The notes below the pieces were generated by a model, which was not told where the DNA came from, ran no database searches, and worked only from the letters and a program-made list of their open reading frames with translations. From Mesoflavibacter sp. (GTDB lineage Bacteria; Pseudomonadota; Alphaproteobacteria; UBA8366; Aestuariispiraceae): 64,000 nucleotides of DNA. Position numbers and translations under genes: made by a program. This document shows, piece after piece, positions 1-6,495 of the stretch (its first letter is position 1; every line of letters starts with the position of its first letter). Where the stretch lies: contig CP051228.1 in the NCBI GenBank assembly GCA_017792345.1, positions 3,130,148 through 3,194,147 of the forward strand, read 5' to 3'.

Positions 1-125
1 AAAATGCCATCGCGGCTTTTCAGCGCCGGTTCCGGCCCGGCCGGGTCGACGGGCAGGCGGACGCCGAATGCGCCGCGTTGGCGGCCGCCTATCTGAGCCT
101 GATCGACACGGACCCAATCGACTAG
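1..125 (+). CDS. AmpD-type N-acetylmuramoyl-L-alanine amidase, C-terminal fragment
   Basis: The window opens inside a gene. The frame whose codons start at base 3 runs open to TAG at 123-125 and encodes about 40 residues. They include AIAAFQRRFRP, then RVDGQADAE and a helix rich in Ala and Leu. This is the typical C-terminus of AmpD-family amidases, which cut the MurNAc-L-Ala bond during cell-wall recycling. The zinc-binding catalytic domain lies upstream of the window, so activity cannot be judged. The family call rests on this short tail only. Confidence 0.6.
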   Translation, partial: NAIAAFQRRFRPGRVDGQADAECAALAAAYLSLIDTDPID

Positions 126-169
126 CATTCAAACAACCAGGACCCAATCGCCGAGGGAGGCAGAAACCG

Positions 170-769
170 ATGACCAAGACCATCGACTATTTCTACAGCC
201 ATGTTTCGCCCTGGACCTTCCTGGGCCACCGGCGACTGATCGATATCGCGGCCCGTCATGGGGCGATCATCGCCTTTCGTCCGATCACCGTCGCCGAAAT
301 CTTCCCGAAGACCGGTGGTCTACCGCTGGCCAAGCGGCCGCCGGAACGCCGGGCCTACCGCATGGTCGAACTGAAGCGCTGGTCGAAGCATCTGGGCGTC
401 GCGATCAATTTCGAACCGAAATTCTTCCCCGCCGACGACCGGCCCGCCCTGTATCTGACCCATGCCGCGCAGGCGGCCGGTGTCGACTTGGCAGAGCTGT
501 CCTACGCCATCCTTAAGGGCGTCTGGCAGGACGAGCGCAATGTCGCCGACTGGGACGAACTGAAAGCCATTGCCGACGGCCTGGGATTGGACGGTGCGGC
601 GCTGGTCGATCAGGCCCAAACGGAGGAAACCCAGACAGCGGCACTGGCGGAATGCGAGGCCGCGCTGGCCGCCGGCTGTTTCGGTGTTCCCTGGTATTCC
701 CTCGACGGCGAAGGGTTCTGGGGCCAGGACCGCCTGGACCTTCTGGAGGCCACTCTGGCCGGACGCTGA
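170..769 (+). CDS. 2-hydroxychromene-2-carboxylate isomerase / DsbA-fold family protein
   Basis: 199 aa, close to the family's usual length. The ATG at 170 is chosen because GAGGGAGG lies just upstream (153-160) and the protein then begins with the expected beta strand TKTIDYFYS. The frame is open further upstream but has no family similarity there. The glutathione-binding region YSHVSPWTFLG (Ser13 is the likely catalytic serine) and the GVPWY cis-Pro loop near residue 175 place it in the kappa-class GST-like HCCA isomerase family. These enzymes isomerise hydroxychromene carboxylate in naphthalene-type catabolism, but many members have unknown substrates. No aromatic-degradation genes lie nearby, so the exact reaction is not established. 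Confidence 0.85.
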   Translation: MTKTIDYFYSHVSPWTFLGHRRLIDIAARHGAIIAFRPITVAEIFPKTGGLPLAKRPPERRAYRMVELKRWSKHLGVAINFEPKFFPADDRPALYLTHAAQAAGVDLAELSYAILKGVWQDERNVADWDELKAIADGLGLDGAALVDQAQTEETQTAALAECEAALAAGCFGVPWYSLDGEGFWGQDRLDLLEATLAGR

Positions 770-778
770 CCCCGGTTT

Positions 779-1135
779 TCAGAGCGGCGAGACATTGACG
801 TAGACTTGGTAGTCGGCGATGCGACCGTCTTCAAAGGTCAGGACGGTCGCGAAGGGCAGCGTCAGCGTCGACCCGTCGTTCCGAACGTAGTGGACGTCGC
901 CGTTACAGATCGTCGTTTCTGCCACGCTCCAGATTCCGTTCAGAGAGTGGCACATGTCCTGGATCGTGCCGAAGAAGCCGGCATTCGCGTCGATGACGGC
1001 GTCGCGGCCGATGATCGGGTCATAATTGCCCAGTTGAAAACGGACGGTTTCGGTTAGGAATTCGGCCAGGGCGGGGGCGTCCCGGCGGTCGACCGTATGG
1101 TAGAGGGCCCGGACCTGCGTTTCTCGATCAGTCAT
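779..1135 (-). CDS. SnoaL-like / NTF2-fold protein
   Basis: 118 aa starting at the ATG at 1135-1133. An open extension upstream only mirrors the VOC gene in another frame. The pattern is a helix with ALYHTVDRRDAPALAEFL, then strands ending LTFEDGRIADYQVYVNVSPL, typical of the SnoaL/NTF2-like cone fold. Such proteins are small isomerases, hydrolases or binding proteins, and the substrate cannot be read from sequence. Its start overlaps the stop of the upstream VOC gene by 8 bases (ATGACTGA), so the two are probably translationally coupled and work on the same compound. Confidence 0.75.
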   Translation of the reverse strand: MTDRETQVRALYHTVDRRDAPALAEFLTETVRFQLGNYDPIIGRDAVIDANAGFFGTIQDMCHSLNGIWSVAETTICNGDVHYVRNDGSTLTLPFATVLTFEDGRIADYQVYVNVSPL

Positions 1136-1547
1136 AACGGTTTTTCTCCTCGGGTGTCTCGCTGAGATACTGAATGAATTCGAACTGGAACCCCGCCGGA
1201 TCGACGAAGTAGACGTTGCGTCGGAAGGGATGTTCGAACCCGTCGATGTCGATTTCGTACCCGGCGCCCAGCAACCGGGCGAGCACCGCGTCCAGGTCGT
1301 CGACTTCAAAGCCGATATGCGCGAGGCCGGGATTGTGGCCCGCGAGATCCCGGTTCTCGCCCTCGCCATTGTCGTTCAGCGTGATGTAGGTGTCGTCGTC
1401 ACCGATATGCGACCAATGGCGCGGCTTGCCGTGCCATGTCTGCGTTCCCGTGCCACGCACGCGCCAATCCGGAAATGCGGTCATCAAGAAATCGGCGGTC
1501 GCCGTGATGTCTTTCACGACCAGATTCACATGTTCGAGCCTTTGCAT
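1128..1547 (-). CDS. VOC (glyoxalase/bleomycin-resistance) family protein
   Basis: 139 aa, a single vicinal-oxygen-chelate domain made of two beta-alpha-beta-beta-beta modules. The first starts LEHVNLVVKDITATADF (His7 is the likely first metal ligand). The second holds HIGFEVDDLDAVLARL and FVDPAGFQFEFIQYL, whose Glu near residue 128 is the usual last ligand. Members include glyoxalase I, dioxygenases and fosfomycin-resistance enzymes; none of these is specifically indicated. It heads a two-gene operon with the SnoaL-like gene and is divergent from the LysR regulator at 1657, which probably controls it. Confidence 0.8.
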   Translation of the reverse strand: MQRLEHVNLVVKDITATADFLMTAFPDWRVRGTGTQTWHGKPRHWSHIGDDDTYITLNDNGEGENRDLAGHNPGLAHIGFEVDDLDAVLARLLGAGYEIDIDGFEHPFRRNVYFVDPAGFQFEFIQYLSETPEEKNRYD

Positions 1548-1601
1548 CGGGGTCTCCTTTTGACTGGGGGGCCGATGCGAAGAGATTTAATCGTTTCTAA
1601 A

Positions 1602-1623
1602 AATATGATAATAATCTCATATT
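1602..1623. promoter_or_regulatory. Perfect 7-bp inverted repeat between divergent VOC and LysR genes (candidate operator)
   Basis: AATATGA (1602-1608) and TCATATT (1617-1623) form a perfect dyad with an 8-base A/T-rich spacer. It lies in the only 109-bp gap between the divergent VOC and LysR starts and is far more AT-rich than its surroundings. LysR-type regulators usually bind interrupted dyads of this size in such gaps. The assignment is inference from position and symmetry. Confidence 0.5.
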
Positions 1624-1656
1624 GAAATTTATCGTTGAGTTAAGGTTGACGCTAGT

Positions 1657-2580
1657 ATGATCGATCCAATCGGTGTGATACCGGTCTTTGTGGCTGTTGT
1701 GGAACAGGGCGGGTTCGCGCCCGCGGCCCGGCTTCTCGGGGTATCCAAATCGGCGGTCAGCAAGCGCATTTCCCACGCCGAGGAGCGCATGGGGGTTCGC
1801 CTGCTGCATCGGACCACGCGCAAACTAAGCCTGACGGAAGCCGGGGAACGATATTTCGCTTATGCGGTCGAGGCGCTGGCGGCGGCCAAACTGGCGGAGG
1901 ATTCCGTATCCGAAATGCAGACGACGCCGCAGGGACGCCTGCGCCTGAACGTGCCCATGTCTTTCGGACGACTGCACATCGCGCCGCTGATACCGCAGTT
2001 CCTGGCACGCTTTCCGAAAATCGACGTCGACATGGTCATGGACGATACGGTCGTCGATATCGTGGCCAATGGTTATGACATCGCGATCCGGGGCGGGACA
2101 TTGTCGGATTCCGGTTTGGTCGCGCGTCGTATCGCTCCGATCCGTAATGTTTTATGCGCATCGTCCGACTATTTGGAACGGATGGGGAGCCCCGCCGTGC
2201 CGGCGGACCTGGCAGAGCACGACTGCCTGCATTATTCGAATGCCAGCGACGGCCGGGAATGGGTCATGACCGGCCCGGGCGGCGAGCTCCGCGTCGCGAC
2301 CGCCGCGCGATACTGCGTCAACAACAGCGAGGCCCTGTTGGCGGGGGTCCTGGCCGGGTCAGGTATTGGCCGGATACCGACCTTCGTTTGTTCCGGCGAC
2401 TTGGCAGCCGGGCGGCTTGTCCGACTGTTGCCGGACTTCGCTTTCCCGGAACAGGCGCTCTATGCTGTTTTTCCGGAACGCCGGCATCTGCCGATCAAGG
2501 TCCGCAGTTTCATCGACTTCATGCGGGAGCGTTTCGGCGGTGATACGCCCTACTGGGACCGCGCCTTGTCACCGGGTTAA
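1657..2580 (+). CDS. LysR-family transcriptional regulator
   Basis: 307 aa, the normal length. The N-terminal winged helix-turn-helix (about residues 5-65) contains FAPAARLLGVSKSAVSKRI and RLLHRTTRKLSLTEAG. The rest is the periplasmic-binding-protein-like effector domain, with GRLRLNVPMSFGRLHIAPL at its start and a hinge region near 160-170. It belongs to the large AaeR/DmlR-like subgroup of LysR proteins. The effector is unknown. It is transcribed away from the VOC-SnoaL pair, the usual arrangement for a regulator and its target, and both starts flank the dyad at 1602-1623. Its stop overlaps the stop of the converging nucleoside hydrolase gene by 4 bases. Confidence 0.9.
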   Translation: MIDPIGVIPVFVAVVEQGGFAPAARLLGVSKSAVSKRISHAEERMGVRLLHRTTRKLSLTEAGERYFAYAVEALAAAKLAEDSVSEMQTTPQGRLRLNVPMSFGRLHIAPLIPQFLARFPKIDVDMVMDDTVVDIVANGYDIAIRGGTLSDSGLVARRIAPIRNVLCASSDYLERMGSPAVPADLAEHDCLHYSNASDGREWVMTGPGGELRVATAARYCVNNSEALLAGVLAGSGIGRIPTFVCSGDLAAGRLVRLLPDFAFPEQALYAVFPERRHLPIKVRSFIDFMRERFGGDTPYWDRALSPG

Positions 2581-3503
2581 ACCCGCCCGACACAATCCGT
2601 CAGCAGATCGAAAAACCCTTTCGCGTCCAGTCCGGTCATCACGGTCGCATTGGCCAGTTTGCCGGTTACGCCATAAGGGTCGGCGACGCAGCGACCGAGG
2701 TTCAGCGAACTTTCGCAATCGACATCGACGTGGCAGTCGGTTCCGGTGAAAAGCGACGGCTGTAACAACCAGGCGATGGTGCAGGGGTCGTGCAGCACGG
2801 GTTTGCCGACCCGCCCCTGATAGGCGGTCATCATCGCGGCCAGACTTCTGCCGACCGGACTGCCGATTTCGGCCAGGGCAGTGATGCGCGCAGGCGTGAT
2901 TTCCGCCTGACGGGTCACGTCCAGACCCATCATGACGCAGGGCAGACCGCTGCCCAGGACGATCTTGGCCGCATGCGGGTCGCTGGCGAAATTGAATTCC
3001 GCCGCCGGGGTGATGTTGCCCGCGCCGAAAGCGACGCCGCCCATGAACACGATGCGGTCCAGCCCGGCCAACATGTCCGGCGCGCGCACGATGGCCAGGG
3101 CGGCATTGGTCATCGGCCCTGTCAGAACCAAAGTCCCCTTCGCCCCGGCCAGGCCGCGCCGGCAGAAGGCGTCGATGGCGTCGACGGCATGCAGGGCCTG
3201 CGGCGCCACCGTCGGGGCGGGCAGGGGAACGCCGCCGATCCCATCCGCGCCGTGAACGGCGGCCGCGTCGACCGGCGCCGTCATCAGCGGGCGCGGACAG
3301 CCGGCATGCAGTGGGATATCCTCCCGCCCTGCCAGGGCCAGAAGACCCCGGGCATTGCGGGTCACCGGATCGATCCCGACATTCCCCGCGACCGTGGACA
3401 CGCCTTCCAGGTCCAGCCGGTCGGCGGCACCCAGCGCCATGAACAAGGCCGCCGCGTCATCGAGCCCCGGATCGCAATCCAGCCAAATTCGCTTCCGTTC
3501 CAT
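2577..3503 (-). CDS. Inosine/uridine-preferring nucleoside hydrolase
   Basis: 308 aa from the ATG at 3503, which puts the calcium-binding motif DCDPGLDDAAAL at residues 8-19, as in the family. Two upstream in-frame ATGs (3542, 3572) would add an Arg-rich tail not seen in relatives. Other family features are HAGCPRPL, the LTGPMTNAALA segment and FVGG-like FMGG, then EFNFASDPHAA. The enzyme cleaves ribonucleosides to base and ribose for purine/pyrimidine salvage and is cytosolic. Specificity (inosine, uridine or mixed) is not readable. It stands alone, converging on the LysR gene. Confidence 0.9.
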   Translation of the reverse strand: MERKRIWLDCDPGLDDAAALFMALGAADRLDLEGVSTVAGNVGIDPVTRNARGLLALAGREDIPLHAGCPRPLMTAPVDAAAVHGADGIGGVPLPAPTVAPQALHAVDAIDAFCRRGLAGAKGTLVLTGPMTNAALAIVRAPDMLAGLDRIVFMGGVAFGAGNITPAAEFNFASDPHAAKIVLGSGLPCVMMGLDVTRQAEITPARITALAEIGSPVGRSLAAMMTAYQGRVGKPVLHDPCTIAWLLQPSLFTGTDCHVDVDCESSLNLGRCVADPYGVTGKLANATVMTGLDAKGFFDLLTDCVGRV

Positions 3504-3734
3504 CGCCCCGGCCCCCGTTCGATCCAGTATCGGAATTATCATTCGACGCCTCGGCGCGCACGAAGATTTCATCCTTTCGGCGGTGCTTCGAGATATTCGG
3601 TCTTTCTTTGTTTGCGGCGCGAATCCCGCTTCCGAAAGTCCCGAAATAGGACCATATTGGGAGTAATAATATTTCGTTCGCTGCCGGTGCGGCCCGGAAA
3701 GCCCACGGTTCAGCCATCGAGCAAGGAGGTAGCC

Positions 3735-4781
3735 ATGAGCGTGTTTTCATCCGAGAGTTTTGACGATCACGAACATGTCGCGTTCGGCTGCGACGCGGAA
3801 ACGGGCCTGCGCGCGATCATCGCTGTGCACAGCACGGTTCTGGGCCCGGCGCTGGGCGGCTGCCGCATGTGGGCCTATGCCAGCGACGCGGAGGCGCTGA
3901 CCGATGTCCTGCGCCTGTCACGCGGCATGAGCTTCAAGAACGCGCTGGCCGACCTGCCTTGGGGCGGCGGCAAGTCTGTCCTGATCGGCAATGCCAAGAC
4001 CGACAAGACGCCCGCGATGATGCGCGCCATGGGCCGTTTCGTCGACAGTTTGGGTGGCCGCTACATCACGGCGGAAGACGTCGGAACCTCGCCGGACGAC
4101 ATGTTCGAAATGGCGAAGGAAACCAAGCATGTGCGCGGTGTGAAAGGCGTCGGCTTCGATCCGTCGCCGGGTACGGCCTATGGCGTGTTCAAGGGGATCG
4201 AGGCCAGCGTTCGCGAGCGCCTGGGCGCGACCGACCTGAAGGGCATTCGCGTCGCGGTCCAGGGTCTGGGCCATGTCGGTTATGACGTCGCCCGCCAGTT
4301 GCATGCCGCCGGGGCGGAACTGACCGTCACCGATATCGACAGCGCCGCGGTCCAGAAGGCCGAGGCCGAACTGAACGCGACCGCCGTGGGGCTGGATGCG
4401 ATCTATGACGCCGATGTCGATGTCTATACGCCTTGTGCGCTGGGCGCGACCATCAATGACGCGACGGTCGACCGGATCAGGGCCAGCGTTGTGGCCGGTG
4501 CGGCCAACAACCAATTGGCCGAAGACCGCCATGGCGACCGTTTGGCCGAACGCGGGATCCTGTATGCGCCCGACTATGTCATCAATGCGGGCGGCGTGAT
4601 CCACATCTATCACGAAGGCCCGAATTTCGACCGCAAGGCGGCCTTCGATCATATCGGTGGCATCGCCAACACGCTGACCCGGATTTTCGCCCGCGCGAAG
4701 CGGGACGGGGTCGCGACGCATGTCGCCGCCGACCGGCAGGCGCAGGACCGTCTTCGTCCCGTCGCGCACGCCGCCGAATAG
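3735..4781 (+). CDS. Leucine dehydrogenase (Glu/Leu/Phe/Val dehydrogenase family)
   Basis: 348 aa. The start is set by a strong AAGGAGGT ribosome site at 3723-3730; the frame stays open far upstream but that part resembles nothing. Lys68 and Lys80, in GMSFKNALADLPWGGGK, match the substrate and catalytic lysines of Bacillus leucine dehydrogenase in both position and context. GLGHVGYDVARQL is the Rossmann NAD-binding loop, followed by acidic TDID. The enzyme oxidatively deaminates branched-chain amino acids to keto acids, usually for catabolism. It is monocistronic, with a clear terminator directly after it. Distinguishing leucine from valine or phenylalanine preference would need assays. Confidence 0.9.
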   Translation: MSVFSSESFDDHEHVAFGCDAETGLRAIIAVHSTVLGPALGGCRMWAYASDAEALTDVLRLSRGMSFKNALADLPWGGGKSVLIGNAKTDKTPAMMRAMGRFVDSLGGRYITAEDVGTSPDDMFEMAKETKHVRGVKGVGFDPSPGTAYGVFKGIEASVRERLGATDLKGIRVAVQGLGHVGYDVARQLHAAGAELTVTDIDSAAVQKAEAELNATAVGLDAIYDADVDVYTPCALGATINDATVDRIRASVVAGAANNQLAEDRHGDRLAERGILYAPDYVINAGGVIHIYHEGPNFDRKAAFDHIGGIANTLTRIFARAKRDGVATHVAADRQAQDRLRPVAHAAE

Positions 4782-4816
4782 GAAACCCGTTTCCTCCTGG
4801 TGAAGTACCCGACTGA

Positions 4817-4856
4817 ACCCGCCTCGCGCCCTGGATGGCGCGGGCGGGTTTTCTTT
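4817..4856 (+). terminator. Rho-independent terminator after leucine dehydrogenase
   Basis: A GC-rich hairpin has arms CCCGCC-T-CGCGCC and GGCGCG-GGCGGG, a CTGGAT loop and one bulged T. It is followed by TTTTCTTT, 36 bases after the stop codon. Confidence 0.85.
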
Positions 4857-4965
4857 CGCCTAAAAGCGGATTCTTTCCGGTACAGACCGTGATTCCGATC
4901 ACATTACGTGAAACTGCGACGCATTCTCCTTGAACCGGCAAGGCCGCCATACTAATCATGGCAAG

Positions 4966-4986
4966 CGCTAATGACTTGCATTAGCG
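4966..4986. promoter_or_regulatory. Fur-box-like palindrome upstream of the DUF4856 / iron-transport genes
   Basis: Perfect 8-bp arms CGCTAATG (4966-4973) and CATTAGCG (4979-4986) flank the 5-base spacer ACTTG. Aligned by eye to the classical 19-bp Fur box (GATAATGAT-A-ATCATTATC), the inner 19 bases agree at 13 positions. It lies 34 bp before the ATG of the DUF4856 gene, where an iron-dependent repressor would block transcription. The match and the ferric-uptake genes downstream both point to iron control; binding is inferred. Confidence 0.6.
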
Positions 4987-5019
4987 GGGGATCACCCATC
5001 CGATCAAGAGAGGGATGCT

Positions 5020-6441
5020 ATGAGGAAACATGTCTTCGCGGGAACTGCCGCCCTGACCATGACGCTGCTGGCCGGATCGGCCCTGGCGGACGACAAGGTT
5101 TATGCTGGCTTCCCGATCACCGTCAAAGGCTATGCGGGCGACAAGACGACGTCCGTTGCTTATTCCGGTCAGATCGGCCGTCAGGCGCTGCACGACTCGC
5201 TGAAGAAGCTGGCGGGCAAAGGGAATGGCGCGGCCAATGAAGAGCTGTTGGCGGCGTTGAACCTTTACTACTCCGGCAAGGGCGAAGGCCGCGAGATCCT
5301 GGCGCCGGCCAGCAAGGGCGCCTTCGTCATCAAACAGACGACGATCGGCGAGATCAGCGACACCAACCTGTCCGGCAAGACCTATGGCGGTACCATCACC
5401 GGCATGCCGAACAACCGGACCGGTGAAGAACTGGTCAATTTCTGGATCGAAAAGGCGGCCACGGCCGAAGGCGGCGCCGATCTGGTCAATGGCTACGACT
5501 ATCCGCAGCTCATCTCCAAATTCATCATGGGCGCGGTTTTCTACAACCAGGCGGTCGACGGCTATCTAGACGAAAACCTGTCGGCGGAAAAGAAGCCGAA
5601 CGACCAGCCCTATAGCGACGGTGCGGCCTATACCGGCAAGGAACACTCCTGGGACGAGGCCTTCGGCTATTTCGGTGCCCCGGCCCATGCCCTGAACCTG
5701 ACGCCCGCGCAGGTCTATGACATCGCCAAGATGAAGGAAGAAGCCTTTGCGTTGGCGGATTACAACAAGGACGGCGTGGTCGACCTGAAGACCGAAATGG
5801 TCTTCGGCCCGGCCTATTACGCAGCCGGCGCGGACAAATCGTCGGCGGGTAAGGAAAACGCCACGAACTATCTGCACTCCATCGTGCAGGCCTTCCTGGA
5901 CGGCCGGAAACTGCTGGTCGCCGCGAATGGCGAAAAGTTGACCGACGCACAGCGCACCGAACTGCGCGGCTATGCGGCCGTGATCTCGGACAACTGGGAA
6001 AAGGTGCTGGCGGAAGCGGTCTTCAAATATGCCGGGTCGGTCTACAAGGACCTGACCAAGCTGAAGGCCGTCGTCGAATCCGGCGGGAACGAAGCGGAAG
6101 TTCTGGGCGACTATGTCAAGCATTGGGGTGAGCTGAAGGGCTTCAGCCTGGCGCTGCAGACGGGTAAGGACAATCTGGGTGAAACCGCCGTCCGCCTGAA
6201 CCGCCTGATCGGTTTCGGCCCGCTGTTGCCGAATGCCAGCCAGGTCGTCGATATCGACAGCGACGGCAATTACCTGCGCGACCAGGGCCCGAGCTTCGGC
6301 GAATACATGCTGCATATGCTGAAGGTTCAGAAGCTGATGATCGATTCCTTCGGCATCAAGGCACAGGACAACAATGTCATGGGCGACATGGCCGATCTGT
6401 CCAACGCTTTGGGCGGCGGCAGCAGCGCCGAAAACGACTAA
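5020..6441 (+). CDS. Secreted DUF4856 protein with EF-hand loop
   Basis: 473 aa with a Sec signal peptide (Lys-rich start, hydrophobic core, probable cleavage after SALA, about residue 23). The body matches the DUF4856 pattern as I know it (YSGQIGRQALHDSL; GGTITGMPNNRTGEELVNFW; HSWDEAFGYFGAP). A canonical EF-hand loop, D247-Y-N-K-D-G-V-V-D-L-K-T-E259, is present, and D411-I-D-S-D-G resembles a second, incomplete one. The family has no established function; relatives tend to occur near iron-uptake and imelysin genes. A Fur-like palindrome precedes it, a terminator follows it, and ferric-transport genes come next. It is probably a periplasmic or surface metal-related protein. Confidence 0.8.
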   Translation: MRKHVFAGTAALTMTLLAGSALADDKVYAGFPITVKGYAGDKTTSVAYSGQIGRQALHDSLKKLAGKGNGAANEELLAALNLYYSGKGEGREILAPASKGAFVIKQTTIGEISDTNLSGKTYGGTITGMPNNRTGEELVNFWIEKAATAEGGADLVNGYDYPQLISKFIMGAVFYNQAVDGYLDENLSAEKKPNDQPYSDGAAYTGKEHSWDEAFGYFGAPAHALNLTPAQVYDIAKMKEEAFALADYNKDGVVDLKTEMVFGPAYYAAGADKSSAGKENATNYLHSIVQAFLDGRKLLVAANGEKLTDAQRTELRGYAAVISDNWEKVLAEAVFKYAGSVYKDLTKLKAVVESGGNEAEVLGDYVKHWGELKGFSLALQTGKDNLGETAVRLNRLIGFGPLLPNASQVVDIDSDGNYLRDQGPSFGEYMLHMLKVQKLMIDSFGIKAQDNNVMGDMADLSNALGGGSSAEND

Positions 6442-6451
6442 CCACCTTGCG

Positions 6452-6486
6452 CCGCGCCGGGGGCTGTCCCCCGGCGCGGATTTTTT
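6452..6486 (+). terminator. Strong intrinsic terminator between DUF4856 and the desaturase gene
   Basis: A perfect 12-bp stem CCGCGCCGGGGG / CCCCCGGCGCGG with a CTGT loop is followed by ATTTTTT. It starts 11 bases after the DUF4856 stop and ends only 9 bases before the next ATG (6496). The downstream genes must therefore rely on read-through or on a promoter inside the DUF4856 gene. Confidence 0.9.
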
Positions 6487-6495
6487 CGGGCGGCC

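Noticed and set aside
110-150. 11-base direct repeat GGACCCAATCG at 110-120 and 140-150
   Set aside because: Short, only two copies, at a gene end; probably chance or local slippage with no sign of a mobile element.
2790-3734. In-frame N-terminal extension of leucine dehydrogenase of over 300 codons
   Set aside because: It lies opposite the nucleoside hydrolase, resembles nothing, and a strong ribosome site directly precedes the family-typical start at 3735.
4958-4984. Eight-codon ORF over the Fur-like palindrome, as a possible leader peptide
   Set aside because: No ribosome site, no run of regulatory codons, and the palindrome explains the sequence better.
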